A stretch of DNA of 64,000 nucleotides from Panulirus ornatus (Eukaryota > Arthropoda > Malacostraca > Decapoda > Palinuridae): assembly GCF_036320965.1 (NCBI RefSeq), contig NC_092287.1, positions 11,456,297 through 11,520,296 on the forward strand, written 5' to 3'. Numbering within the stretch: position 1 is the first letter of the stretch; each line of letters starts with the position of its first letter. Below the pieces are notes generated by a model, which searched no databases, was not told where the DNA came from, and was given only the letters and a program-made list of their open reading frames with translations. The translations under genes were made by a program, and so were the position numbers. This document shows positions 44,657-56,783 of the stretch, piece after piece.

Positions 44657-45660
44657 CTACTCACTACCTTTTCTAATCAACCCACCTCCCACGCTTCTCA
44701 TGCCACAAGCATCTTTTGCGCAAGCCATCACTGCTTCCCTAAATACATCCCATTCCTCCCCCACTCCCCTTACCTCCTTTGTTCTCACCTTTTTCCATTC
44801 TGTACTCAGTCTCTCCTGGTACTTCCTCACACAAGTCTCCTTCCCAAGCTCACTCACTCTCACCACCCTCTTCACCCCAACATTCACTCGTCTTTTCTGA
44901 AAACCCATAAAATCTTCACCTTAGCCTCCACAAGATAATGATCAGACATCCCTCCAGTTGCACCTCTCAGCACATTAACATCCAAAAGTCTCTCTTTCGC
45001 GCGCCTGTCAATTAACACGTAATCCAATAACGCTCTCTGGCCATCTCTCCTACTTACATACGTAGACTTATGTGTAACTCGCTTTTTAAACCAGGTATTC
45101 CCAATCACCAGTCCTTTTTCAGCACATAAATCTACAAGCTCTTCACCATTTCCATTTACAGCACTGAACACTCCATGTATACCAATTATTCCCTCAACTG
45201 CCACATTACTCACCTTTGCATTCAAATCAGCCATCACTATAACCCGGTCTTGTGAATCAAAACCACTAACACACTTATTCAGCTGCTCCCAAAACACTTG
45301 CCTCTCATGATCTTTCTTCTCATGCCGAGGTGCATATGCACCAATAATCACCCATCTCTCTCCATCAACCTTCAGTTTTACCCATATCAATCTAGAATTT
45401 ACTTTCTTACACTATCACATACTCCCACAACTCCTGATTCAGGAGTACTGCTACTCCTTCCCTTGCTCTTGTCCTCTCACTGATCCCTGACTTTACTCCC
45501 AAGACTTTCCCAAACCACTCTTCCCCTTTACCCTTGAGCTTCGTTTCACTCAGAGCCAAAACATCCAGGTTCCTTTCCTTTCCTCAAACATACTACCTAT
45601 CTTTCCTTTTTTCTCATCTTGGTTACATCCACACACATTTAGACACCCCAATCTAAGCCT
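44657..45660 (-). pseudogene. LINE K endonuclease, frameshifted
   Basis: Frames 44884-45390 (YAPRHEKKDHERQVFW, VIVMADLNAKVSNV, LDYVLIDRRAKERLLD, GGMSDHYLVEAKV) and 44657-44908 (VSELGKETCVRKYQER). The family GDLN reads ADLN, which changes a conserved glycine in the active-site strand. The N-terminal part (45391-45660, SETKLKGK) is in another frame because of a 2-nt loss near 45410 and an insertion near 45575. Confidence 0.86.
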
Positions 45661-45822
45661 TCGAGGAGGATGAGCAGTCCTCGCGTGACTCCTTCTGTTT
45701 CTCCTTTTAGAAAGTTAAAATACAAGGAGGGGAGGGTTTCTAGCCCCCCGCTCCCGTCCCCTTTAGTCGCCTTCTACGACACGTGAGGAATGCGTGGGAA
45801 GTATTCTTTCTCCCCTATCCCC

Positions 45823-45828
<6 letters not shown>

Positions 45829-45912
<84 letters not shown>
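45829..45912. repeat. (TA)n microsatellite
   Basis: Pure TA between LINE K's 5' end and LINE L's tail. Confidence 0.98.
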
Positions 45913-45915
<3 letters not shown>

Positions 45916-46060
45916 TTTACTTAGTATATTTTTGTCGCTGTCTCCCGCGTTAGCGAGGTAGCGCAAGGAAACAGACGAAAGAATGGCCCAACCCACCCAC
46001 ATACACATGTATATACATACTCGTCCACACAGTCACATATACATATCTGTGCATGTCAAC

Positions 46061-46103
<43 letters not shown>

Positions 46104-46117
46104 TATATATATATATC

Positions 46118-46660
46118 ATCAGCGAACAACAACTGACTCACTTCCCAAGCTCTCTCATCCCCAACAGACTTCATACTTGCCCCTCTTTCCAAAACTCTTG
46201 CATTTACCTCCCTAACAACCCCATCCATAAACAAATTAAACAACCATGGAGACATCACACACCCCTGCCGCAAACCTACATTCACTGAGAACCAATCACT
46301 TTCCTCTCTTACTTCTCGTACACATGCCTTACATCCTCGATGAAAACTTTTCACTGCTTCTAGCAACTTGCCTATCACACCATATACTCTTAATACCTTC
46401 CACAGAGCATCTCTATGAACTCTATCATATACCTTCTCTAGATCCATAAATGCTACATACAAATCCATTTGCTTTTCTAAGTATTTCTCACATACATTCT
46501 TCAAAGCAAACACCTGATCCACAAATCCTCTACTACTTCTGAAACCGCACTGTTCTTCCCCAGTCTGATGGTCTGTACATGCCTTCACCCTCTCAATAGA
46601 TACCCCCCATATAATTTCCCAGGAATACTCAACAAACTTATACATCTGTGATTTGAACAC
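46118..46660 (-). pseudogene. LINE L reverse transcriptase up to FADD
   Basis: Contains FMDLEKVYDRVHRDALW, VGLRQGCVMSPWLFNLFMDG and LLFADD, where the sequence turns into (TA)n. Any frame beyond this (Ile-Tyr repeats and tail) is not real coding. DRVDRD reads DRVHRD. Confidence 0.87.
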
Positions 46661-46764
46661 TCACCTTTATCCCCTGTGCCTTTGAACAACGGCACTGTGC
46701 ATGAATTTCGCCAATTCTCAGGCACTTCACTATGAGCCATACATGCAATGAATATCCTCATCAA

Positions 46765-48335
46765 CTAGTCAACAACACAGTCACCCTCTTTTTTAATAAA
46801 TTCCCCTGCAATACCATCCAAACCCGCCGCCTTGCCGGCTTTCATCTTCCGCAAAGCTTTCACTACCTCCTCTCTGTTTACCAAACCATTTTCCCTGACC
46901 CCCTTACTTCGTACACCACCTCGACCAAAACACCCTATATCTGCCACTCTATCATCAAACACATTCAACAAACCTTCAAAATACTCACTCCATCTCCTTT
47001 CCACATCACCACTGCTTGTTATTACCTCCCCATTAGGCACCTTCACCGATGTTCCCATTTGATCATTTGTCTTACGTACTTTATCTGCCTCCTTCCAAAA
47101 TATCTTTTAATCCTCCCTAAAATTTAATGATACTCTCCCACCCCAATTCTCATTTGCCCTCTCTTTCACCTTTTGCACATTTCTCTACCTCTTTCTTTTA
47201 TACATCTCCCAATCATTTGCACTATTTCCTTGCAAAAAATCGGACAAATGCCTCTCTCTTCTCTTTCACTAATAATCTTACTTCTTCATTCCACCACCCA
47301 CCACCCTTTCTAATATGCCCACCTTCCACGCTTCTCATGCCATTAACATCTTTTGCGCAAGTCATCACTGCTTCCGTAAATACATCCCATTCCTCCCTCA
47401 CTCCCCTTACGTCCTTTGCTCTCACCTTTTTCCATTCTGCACTCAATCTCTCCTGGTATTTCCTTACACAAGTCTCCTTTCCAAGCTAACTCACTTTCAC
47501 CACTCTCTTCACCTCAACATTTTCTCTTCCTCTCAGAAAACCTCTACAAATCTTCACCTTCGCCTCCACAAGATAATGATCAAACATCCCTCCAGGTGCA
47601 CCTCTCAGCACATCAACATCCAAAAGTCTCTCTTTCACACGCTTATTGATTAACAGGTAATCCAATATGCTCTCTGGCCATCTCTCCTACTTACATATGT
47701 GTACTTATGTATATTTCTCTTTTTAAACCAGGTATTTCCAATCACCATTCCTTTTTCAGCACACAAATCTTTAAGCTCTTCACCATTTCCATTTACAACA
47801 CTGAACACCCCATTCATACCAATTTTTCCCTCAACTGTCACGTTACTCATCTTTACATCAAATCACCCATCACTCTAACCCTGTCTCGTGCATCAAAACT
47901 GTTAACACACTCACTAAGCTGCTCCCAAAACACTTGCCTGCATGATCTTTCTTATGCCCAGGTGCATAGGCACCAATAATCACCCATCTCTCTCCATCCA
48001 CTTTCAGTTTAATCCATATCAATCTAGAGTTTACTTTCTTACACCCTGTCACATACTCCCACAACTCCTGTTTCAGGAGTATTGCTACTCCTCACTATGC
48101 TCTTGTCCTCTCACCAACCCCTGGCTTTACTCCCAAAAACATTCCCAAACCACTCTTCCTCTTTACAATTGAGCTTCGTTTCACTCAGAGCCAAAACATC
48201 CAGGTTCCTTTCCCCAAATATACTACCAATCTCTCCTTTTTTCTCATCTTGGTTACATCCACACACATTTAGACACCCCAATCTGGGCCTTCGAGGAGGA
48301 TCAGTACTCCCCGCGTGACTCCTTCTGTTTCTCAT
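46765..48335 (-). pseudogene. LINE L endonuclease, linker and RT N-terminus in pieces
   Basis: Pieces 48111-48335 (MRNRRSHAGSTDPPRRPRLG, the only copy with an ATG at this upstream position), 47870-48064 (AYAPGHKKDH), 47650-47850 (NGNGEELKDLCAEKG), 47222-47446 and 46765-47058 (KAGKAAGLDGIAGEFIKKEG). Many small deletions indicate an older copy. Confidence 0.83.
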
Positions 48336-48466
48336 TTTAGAAAGTTAAAATGCAAGGAGGGGAGCGTTTCTAGCAACCCTGCTCACGTCCCCTTTAGTCG
48401 CCTTCTACGACAAGTGAGAAATACGTGGGAAGTATTCTTTCCACCCTATCCCCAAGGATATATATG

Positions 48467-49355
48467 TATAAGTCCAGGCACGTTACCAACAAGAGAAATG
48501 CTATAGAGTACTGTTAAATATGAAAATACATGAAAACATAAATAGATTCTAAACATCCTCTGCTTTCACAAAATGAGAGGTTTATAGAATATTAATATCC
48601 ATAAACAAACGCGTTGGTGACTGCTCTTAAAAATCTAATTCTCTACCATGTTCAGAATTTTTCAACAAAATGTACATTATTCTGTTTACTGTTTTAACTA
48701 CTTTTTTCTCTCCAGAAATATTATATAAGCTTGAATATGTCTCTTATAAATTCCCAATTAGATATATATCTTTCGAACCCACACAAAGAATTCATTGTAG
48801 TCAGAAATAAATATCTAACGTAATTCTAACTGCTTACTCAGCTTCAAGCACTACACAGCTTGTCCTCAATAATTCACTGTAAATTGTCATCAGTAGACGA
48901 CAAAAGACAATGACATGTTCTTTAAAAATCTACTTCATCCCAAATACAACAGATAATCCTGTTTTCTGTTCTCATAATGTTTGTATCGTTTTCCTTCATT
49001 GTCTTCACCAAACTTGTCCATTATTTCTATACATTCCCCTTGGAATGTAAATAGATTCTTTAAGTATATATACAAGTATATGTAAGTAAACATATACATA
49101 CGTTTGCAAAGATTCTGAGAAAACAGAATCTCGATGCCGTATTCCCCATCATTCTCGACACAGGTTGTAATGTGCGTTTTCTATCTAGATGTTGGACTAA
49201 AATTGTCTGATAAAAGAACGGAAAAGCATTTAGCCAAGTCAGTATCACTGCTATGTCCCTGTCTACTTCCACCGTGAGGAGGGCACGAGATCTACTATAC
49301 CCGGGACATTTTAGGTGTACTTACCAAAATGTGAATTCAAAATATAAAAAAGAAA
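48467..49355. other. Mostly unique AT-rich sequence
   Basis: No gene recognised; holds one dispersed repeat copy at 48535-48612. Confidence 0.55.
48535..48612 (+). repeat. Unnamed dispersed repeat, copy 2
   Basis: Partner of 24757-24836 in opposite orientation. Confidence 0.65.
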
Positions 49356-49690
49356 CATTATGATAATATGATATGATGAATATGATATAATAATGTACTA
49401 TTATAATAGGTACAATAAACGCAATATGATAATGTAATAAAGTAATATGATGATATAATGAAGTAGTAAATCATACGATATAATAAACGTAATATGATAC
49501 AATGAAGTAATATGATGATAAAATAAGATATGATAATTTGATACAATAAACGTAATATGATGATACAATACAATAATATGACAATATGATATAATAAACG
49601 CAATATGATGATATAATGAAATATGAAAGTATGATACAATAAACGTAATATGATGATATAATAAGTAATATGATAATATATGATAAACAC
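49356..49690. repeat. AT-rich minisatellite, 45-48 nt unit
   Basis: Imperfect units of the type GATACAATAAACGTAATATG plus ATGATATAATGAAGTAA, head to tail. It opens long Ile/Tyr-rich frames on the minus strand that are not genes. Confidence 0.9.
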
Positions 49691-50138
49691 AACAATACTT
49701 CATATATTCTTTCTTCCTTTGAAAACTAGGTCAACAAACTCTTCGGGAAACCTGATTAATTTCTAACTGCTCTTCAACTTTGTCTTTCACCTGAGATAGA
49801 CTTGATTGGGGTATGTAATTTGCCCGAACGTGCCATGTAGGTCACTAGATGGTTAAACGATGCTGCAAATCTTGTTAATAAAAAAGATATTAGCGTAAAA
49901 CTGTGCTGCAAGCGAAAGACGTGGAATTTAAAAATTACATTAGGACTCAAAGGAAGACATGATATCAAATGATAATGTACGAGAGACAGACTGAACGACA
50001 AACGTCATTATGTTGTAATAAAGGAGTAAGAAAGGCACAGGGACCCCTACAAGAATCTTTACTACTCAACAGGAACAATAAAGTTCTCACAAGTTTTGTA
50101 TGGCCTAGAACACTATTCGTGTGAAGTGGAGGATCCGG

Positions 50139-50278
50139 AATCGTATGTGCTGAAGATCCTAAGGTTTCTAATCGTATATAAAATCAACAACATCTACATA
50201 CAATCCTGAATCGTATGTGCACAAAGAATAACGGTTTCTGATCGTGAATCAAACCATGAACATCTGCACACAAGGCAT
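50139..50278. repeat. 70-nt tandem duplication
   Basis: Two diverged units each start AATCGTATGTGC and carry GGTTTCT, AATCGT or GATCGT, and ACATCT. Confidence 0.8.
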
Positions 50279-50764
50279 CAAGTAAGACCGACGAAAGTTC
50301 GTCAATACTTTCCCTTGTCTTTTATTTTCCCGTTTCACAATTCTCTCTATATTTCAATTAAGACCCGGCCTTGACGTGGACTATGTCCGTGATTGGAGCC
50401 TTCAACATTAAAAAAAAAAAGAGAGAGAAACTTTAGTCACTCTTTAGACATCTTGAGTGTTCTCCCACATTAAGTAAGACTTAAAACACACGACTCAACC
50501 CTTGGTTACGTAACAGCCCAGCAGCGGTCATACACAAAGATCTCCATCACCCATCAGTGTCTTGGTAAGATGTCTTGGAATATTTTGGCGACATGTTACA
50601 CTGAACGTTTGTGGATTCCTTCCGCAAGCTGGAGTGACGTTCCGTGCTCATCGAGCCAACCAGCTGGACACCTTTAAGACGCCAAGAGCTTCATCGACGT
50701 CATCAAATGCACAGGAAAGTCCTTAGAAATAGATCAAACGTCATTAGAAAGCGATATCTGATAG

Positions 50765-50799
50765 ACACACACACACACGCACTCGCGCGCGCGCGCGCA
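50765..50799. repeat. (CA)n(CG)n tract
   Basis: Alternating purine-pyrimidine run with Z-DNA potential. Confidence 0.95.
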
Positions 50800-51109
50800 T
50801 GTTCAGAACATACTCTAAACTAGGCAAACTTACTAAGAAACCGAATATCAAATCTGGAATCATTTAACTCCAGCAATGAACGAGGGTCATCCCATGTTCG
50901 TTACAACCCCTGAACTCGGGTCAGTGTTGACAGTGGTGGCCCAGTGACACCCCCCCGGGATGTGTACCATGCGGGAGTGTGAGAGGCGAGAGCGGTGCAG
51001 CGGCTGGGTTCTCGATCGGCTGCTCATCGCACGTCTTCAGTACTTGTAACACTTGATGATGCACGACGGTACGAACCTCGAGTACCATCATGCAGCCACC
51101 GAGAAGAAA

Positions 51110-51412
51110 GGGTACAGCTCTTAAAGGCAGTGGTACAACACTTGAGAACAACGGTACAACCCTTAATCATAAAGGTACAACCCTTGAACACAACAGTACA
51201 ATCATTGTGCATAACGGTACAACCAGGGAGCAAAACGGTTCAACTCTTGAGTACAATGTTACAATCAGTGAACACAACAGCACAATGGTACGACTCTTGA
51301 GCATAACGGTACAACTCAAGCACAACGGCACAACCCAACCAAAGAGCACAACGGTACGACCCTTGAGCACAACGGTACGACCTGTGAGTACGACGACGGT
51401 GCGACCCTTTGT
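51110..51412. repeat. 21-nt minisatellite with heptapeptide-coding frame
   Basis: Units of the type GGTACAACCCTTGAACACAA plus C repeat about a dozen times, with a few length changes towards the right end. Because 21 is a multiple of three, most frames stay open; one reads GTTLEHN-type heptads. No start, splice or domain context supports a protein. Confidence 0.88.
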
Positions 51413-51430
51413 AGCCTGGCCTTTGACACG

Positions 51431-52459
51431 ACCTGTGATGGTCACATTCAGTCACGACATTATACCAAGAGGATTGTAACCTTGTACTCAAGGACCGCAC
51501 TGGAGGGGTCACGTTTCTTCACTTGTTTTCCCTGTAATTCATCTGAATCTCTCATCATCTTTATTCCCCAGATTACATCACCGTCCAGGTCAAGATAGCT
51601 GTGTGTGCCTCTGGCCTTCACATACTCAACATCACACTATGACTGAACGTAAAGACGACGATATTTTCTGTGATTTACATAAAGTCAAATAGGGCCTGAT
51701 ATGCTCTGCTGCGAATCGCAGTCTCGCGGCCAAATTCCATTACATAAAAGGAGAGGAAACTGTAACTTTGCATACGTAATCCCTACGTTAACACCCTCAT
51801 TTCCAAATACCACCAGCTGATAAATTCCACGTAGTGTTGATCTAAGGAGAGGGGACAACATGAAGCTTGGTTATTCAGTTGGTTTTCCTCACACAAAAGC
51901 ATTGACGTCAACGGGGCTAATATCAGCCGAAGGAACATAAACAGTAATCATGGTGAAGGGTAGTTTCAGCTACGGTAGTTCTGGCGAGTGTGTTTTCTTT
52001 TACAAGAGTTTGTGGCGAGGTAATGTAGTTTCAGCAAGGATACTCAAAGGTAACATCAGCAATGGTAGTGTCATAATTTATTATGATCACATCTCCGTCC
52101 CAACATGAACCAGAAAAAGAAAACACAAAAGGAAGAGTTCTCCCTCCACTCCTTAGGGTCAACACATCCAACCTTCAGGTCACTGACAGGAGTAGTAGAG
52201 ACGACCAATCACTTATGGTTATCGCCTGCAAACACATAGCGACACCCCAGCAGCAACCAAACTACATTAGTGCCATCGATTCTTTCCTACTGCAGCTGAA
52301 GCTCTGGCTGTTCTCCAGCTCTCGCTCAGTCAACATCAAAGCAATAAATATTCCATTATACGGAAGAGTAGACAATGCGGAACAAAGAACACATGCGACG
52401 AGGCACAAAACATATTGAATATGGGTAAACAGATAAACAGAAAACGTGGACTAACCTTG
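51431..52459. other. Unique sequence, nothing recognised
   Basis: A 111-codon frame at 52083-52418 has no motif and is probably chance. Confidence 0.5.
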
Positions 52460-53982
52460 GTTAGTGAGAGGACAAGAGCAAAGGAAGGAGTGGCACTACT
52501 CCTGAAACAGGAGTTGTGGGAGTATGTGATAGAGTGTAAGAAAGTAAACTCTAAATTAATATGGGTAAAACTGAAAGTGGATGGAGAGAGATGGGTGATC
52601 ATTGGTGCCTATGCACCTGGGCACGGGAAGAAAGATTGTGAGAGGCAAGTGTTTTGGGGGCAGTGAGTGCGTGTGTTAGGAGTTTTGATGTACAAGACCA
52701 GGTTATAGTGATGGGTGATTTAAATGCAAAGGTGAGCAATGAGGCAGTTGAGGGAATAAGTGGTGTACATGGGGTGTTCAGTGTTGTAAATGGAAATGGT
52801 GAAGAGTTTGTAGATTTGTGTGCTGAAAAGGGACTGGAGATTGGGAATACCTGGTATAAAAGAGAGACATACATAAGTATACATATATAACTAGGAGAGA
52901 TGGCCAGAGACCCGTTATTGGATTACGTGTTAATTGATAAGAGCGTGAAAGAGAGACTTTTGGATGGTAATGTGCTGAGAGGTGCAACTGTAGGGATGTC
53001 TGATCATTATCTTGTGGAGGCGAGGGTGACGATTTGTAGAGGTTTTCAGAAAAGAAGAGAAAATGTTGAGGTGAAGAGAGCGGTGAGAGTTAGTGAGCTT
53101 GGGAAGGAGACTTTTGTGAGGAAGTACCACGAGAGACTGAGTGCAAAATAGAAAAAGGTGGAGGCAAAGGACATAAGGGGAGTGGGGGAGGAATGGGATG
53201 AATTTAGGGAAGCAGTGATGGCATGCGCAAAATATGCTTGTGGCATGAGAAGCGTGGGAAGTGGGCAGATTAGAAAGGGTAGTGAGTGGTGAGATGAAGA
53301 AGTAAGATTATTAGTGAAAGAGAAGAGAGAGGCATTTGGACGATTTTTGCAGGGAAATAGTGCAAATGACTGGGAGATGTATGAAAGATTGAGGCAGGAG
53401 GTTAAGAGCAAGGTGCAAGAGGTGAAAAAGAGGGCAAATGAGAGTTGGGGTGAGAGAGTACCATTAAATTCTAGGGAGAACAAAAAGAGGTTTTGAAAGG
53501 AGGTAAATAAAGTGCGTAAGACAAGAGAACAAATGGGAACATCGGTGAAGGGGGCTAATGGGGAGGTAATAACAAGTAGTGGTGATGTGAGAAGGAGACG
53601 GAGTGTGTATTTTGAAGGTTTGTTGAATGTGTTAGATGATAGAGTGGCAGATATAGGGTGTTTTGGTCGAGGTGATGTGCGAAGTGAGAGGGTTAGGGAG
53701 AATGATTTGGTAAACAGAGAGGAGGTAGTGAAAGCTTTGCGGAAGATGAAAGCCTGCAAGGCAGCGGCTTTGGATGGTATTGCAGTGGAATTTATCAAAA
53801 ATGGGGGTGACTGTGTTGTTGATTGGTTGGTGAGGATATTCAATGTATGTATGGCTCCTAGCGAAGTGCCTGAGGATTGGCGGAATGCTTGCATAGTGCG
53901 ATTGAACAAAGGCAAATGGGATAAAGGTGAGTGTTCAAAAGGTGAGTATTCCTTGGAGATTATATGGGAGGGTATTGATTGA
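52460..53982 (+). pseudogene. LINE M endonuclease, linker and RT N-terminus remains
   Basis: Readable in pieces: AYAPGHGKKDCERQVFW, VIVMGDLNAKVSNE, LDYVLIDKSVKERLLD, VGMSDHYLVEARV, SWGERVPLNSRENKK and KACKAAALDGIAVEFI. The order is intact but the frame breaks at about 52660, 52890, 53150, 53290 and 53496. Confidence 0.84.
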
Positions 53983-53999
53983 GAAGGTGAAGGCATGTA

Positions 54000-55230
54000 C
54001 AGAGCATTAGATTGGGGAGGAGCAGTATGGTTTCAGAAGTGGTAGAGGATGTGTGGATCAGGTGTTTGCATTGAAGAATGTATGTGAGAAATACTCGAAA
54101 AAAACAAATGGATTTGTATGTAGCTTTTATGGATCTGGAGAAGGCATATGATAGAGTTGATAGAGATGCTCTGTGGAAGGTATTATGAGTATATGGTGTG
54201 GGAGGGAAGTTGCTAGAAGCAGTGAAAAGTTTTTATCGAAGTGGATGTAAGGCGTGAGTACGAGTAGGAAGAGAGGAAAGGGATTGGTTCTCAGTAAATG
54301 TCGGTTTGCGGCAGGGGTGCGTGATGTCTCAATGGTTGTTTAATGTTTATGGATGAAGGTTGTTAGGGTGGTGAATGCAAGAGTTTTGGAGAGAGGGGCA
54401 AGTATGCAGTATGTTGTGCATGAGAGGGCTTGGAAAGTGAGTCAGTTGTTGTTCGCTGATGATACAGCGCTGGTAGCTGATTCGGGTGAGAAATTGCAAA
54501 AGCTGGTGACTGAGTTTGGTAAAGTGTGTGAAAGGAGAAAGCTGAGTGTAAATGTGAATAAGAGCAAGGTTATTAGGTACAGTAAGGTTTGAAGGACAAG
54601 TCAATTGGGAGGTAAATTTGAATGGAGACAGACTGGAGGAAGTGAAGTGTTTTAGATATCTGGGAGTGGATTTGGCAGCGGATGGAACCATAGAAGCAGG
54701 AGTGAGTCACAGGGTGGGGGAGGGGGCGAAAGTTCTGGGAGTGTTGAAAAATGTGTGGAAGGTGAGAACATTATCTCGGAAAGCAAAAATAGTTATGTTT
54801 GAAGGAATTGTGGTTCCAACAATGATATATGGTTGCTAGACATGGGCTATAGATAGGGTTGTGCGGAAGAGGGTGGATGTGTTGGTAATGAGATTTTTGA
54901 GGACAATATGTGGTGTGAGGTGGTTTGATCGAGTAAGTAATGAAAGGGTAAGAAAGATGTGTGGTAATAGAAAGACTGTGGTTGAGAGAGCAGAAGGTGT
55001 ATTGAAATGGTTTGGTCACGTGGAGAGAATGAGTGAGGAAAGATGGACAAAGAGGATATATGTGTCAGAGGTGGAGGGAACGAGAAGTGGGAGACCAAAC
55101 TGGAGGTAGAAGGATGGAGTGAAAAAGATTTTGAGCGATCGTGGCCTGAACATTCAGGAGGGTGAAAGGCGTGCAAGGAATAGAGTGAATTGGAACGATT
55201 TGGTGTGCCGGGGTCGTGCTGTCAATGGAT
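54000..55230 (+). pseudogene. LINE M reverse transcriptase and C-terminus remains
   Basis: Includes the FMDLEKAYDRVD-coding stretch near 54130, LLFADDTALVADSGEK (54353-54592), YLGVDLAADGTIEAGV (54618-54839), GVRWFDRVSNERV (54861-55109) and the end of the C-terminal domain. Stops occur at YGC*TWA and in the WR*KDGVKK block. Confidence 0.84.
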
Positions 55231-56215
55231 TGTACCAGGGCATGTGAAGCGTCTGGTGTAAACCATGGAAAGTTTTGTGGAACCTGGATGTGGAAAGGGA
55301 GCTGTAGTTTCGGTGCATTATACATGACAGCTAGAGACTGAATGCGAACGAATGTGGTCATTGTTGTCTTTTCCTAGCGCTACCTCGCGCGCGTGCGGGG
55401 GGAGGGATATGTCATTTCATGTGTTGCGGGGTCTCGACGGATATAAATAAAGGCAGTAAGTATTATGTACATGTGTATATATGTATATGTCTGTGGATGT
55501 ATATATATATGTATTTGTTGAGATGTAGAGGTATGCATATGTGCGTGTGTGGACGTGTATGTATATACATGCATATGTGGGTGGGTTGGGCCATTTTTTC
55601 GTCTGTTTCCTTGCGCTACGTCGCTAACGCTGGAAACAGCGACAAAGTATAATAGATATATATTCCGGTGTTGATACAAGCAGAAGGTGGTAGAGTGTAG
55701 GTTACAGCTTAAGAATGGCCTCCATTACATATATTTGCTGCCAATGTGGGTATAAATAAAAGATCGTCTCACTCCATTATGCTCGCTGGTTGTGAGGGCT
55801 TAGGTCAGGGGTTGGCAATTCTCAGTTCCACAGTAGCCTTAAACTGTGACCTTGACCTTGAGAATATGACTTCAGGATCCAACACGAAACATAAAGCGTG
55901 TATGTCCAAATGAATCCCTGAGACAAGTCCTGGCTCTGCATGAAGACGTGTTGATACAGCATGCCCAAACAACGGACAGACAGACACTGCCGGCGAGACC
56001 CGAGACGGTGGCGAGGCTAAGGTCGACTAACCATCCAGCAAGCGACGGCCTTTGTCCAGCAGTATAACAGACCGGCCATCTGGCGGTGGCACAGGGAAAC
56101 TTATCTCCAGTCTAAAGAAAAAGCTGATCAAGAGGAAGAGAAGACAGAACAGATCTGAGAGAAGAGGAGGAGTGTAGAGTTGAATCTTCATATATAAATG
56201 TGTTAGTGTATGAGC

Positions 56216-56305
56216 TGGAGAAGAAGAAGAAGAAGAAGAAGAAGAAGGATAATAATAATAATGATAATAGTAATGATGATAATAATAATAATAATAATAA
56301 TGATA

Positions 56306-56340
<35 letters not shown>

Positions 56341-56470
56341 AATAATAATGATAATAATAATAATAATAATAATAACTAGTAGTAGTAGTATTAGTAGTAA
56401 TGATAGTAGTAGTAGAAGCAGTGGTAGTAGAAAAGAAATAATGATAATAATAATAAGAAGAAGAGGAAGA
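56216..56470. repeat. (AAG)n/(AAT)n/(AGT)n compound trinucleotide repeat
   Basis: Successive blocks of trinucleotides with GAT variants. Confidence 0.96.
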
Positions 56471-56729
56471 AAATGAAGAAGCAAATTATCAATAATATGA
56501 AGAAAGAGGGTAGAAAACAAGGACAGAATCACGAAGTACGCTGACAGATAGAAAAGAAGTTCACATCAACAGGTGTGGAACTTGGCCAAGTTGATGGAAA
56601 AAGCTAGAAACGAGTGAACAGAGTGAGACAGGAAAATCTGAAGAGATGGAGCTAGCTATCAAAGCCGTATGTTAAGACCCTATAAAGGGCTTTCAAGTTA
56701 TCAAGGAATGCGACTTACACTTCCTTGAA

Positions 56730-56731
<2 letters not shown>

Positions 56732-56780
<49 letters not shown>
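56732..56780. repeat. (CT)n microsatellite
   Basis: Pure CT. Confidence 0.98.

Positions 56781-56783
<3 letters not shown>

Larger units (their letters stand above)
43866..45828 (-). mobile_element. RTE-like LINE copy K, 5' half with full 5' UTR
   Basis: Clean minus-strand sequence from the RT (VDQVFALK position, cut off at 43866 by the corrupted block) to the 5' UTR head (TCCCCTATCCCCAGGGATA) against (TA)n at 45829. Contains the endonuclease, linker and RT N-terminus. Confidence 0.92.
45913..48466 (-). mobile_element. RTE-like LINE copy L, internal deletion filled by (TA)n
   Basis: Minus strand: 5' UTR at about 48336-48466, endonuclease, linker and RT up to the FADD box at 46118. Then (TA)n (46060-46117), then only the last 145 nt or so of the 3' UTR and tail (45913-46059). 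The C-terminal domain and most of the 3' UTR are absent. Confidence 0.9.
49691..51105. other. Unique sequence with small repeats, no gene seen
   Basis: Contains a 70-nt tandem duplication and a CA/CG tract listed separately. No coding motif. Confidence 0.5.
52460..55655 (+). mobile_element. RTE-like LINE copy M, old, truncated in endonuclease
   Basis: Starts at the VSERTRAKEGVALLLKQE block and runs to a long-type 3' UTR and tail at about 55650. Many stops and frame changes. Unlike most copies it lacks a long (TA)n at either end, consistent with greater age and decay of the flanking tract. Confidence 0.92.

Noticed and set aside
49358..49703. Ile/Tyr/His-rich frames on the minus strand, superficially membrane-like.
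   Set aside because: They come from the 45-48-nt AT-rich minisatellite and have no start context or conserved domain.
51110..51412. Possible CRISPR-like array of short repeats.
   Set aside because: Units are contiguous 21-mers without spacers, in a eukaryotic context.
52083..52418. A 111-codon frame upstream of LINE M.
   Set aside because: No motif or repeat support; it ends just before the LINE and is likely random.
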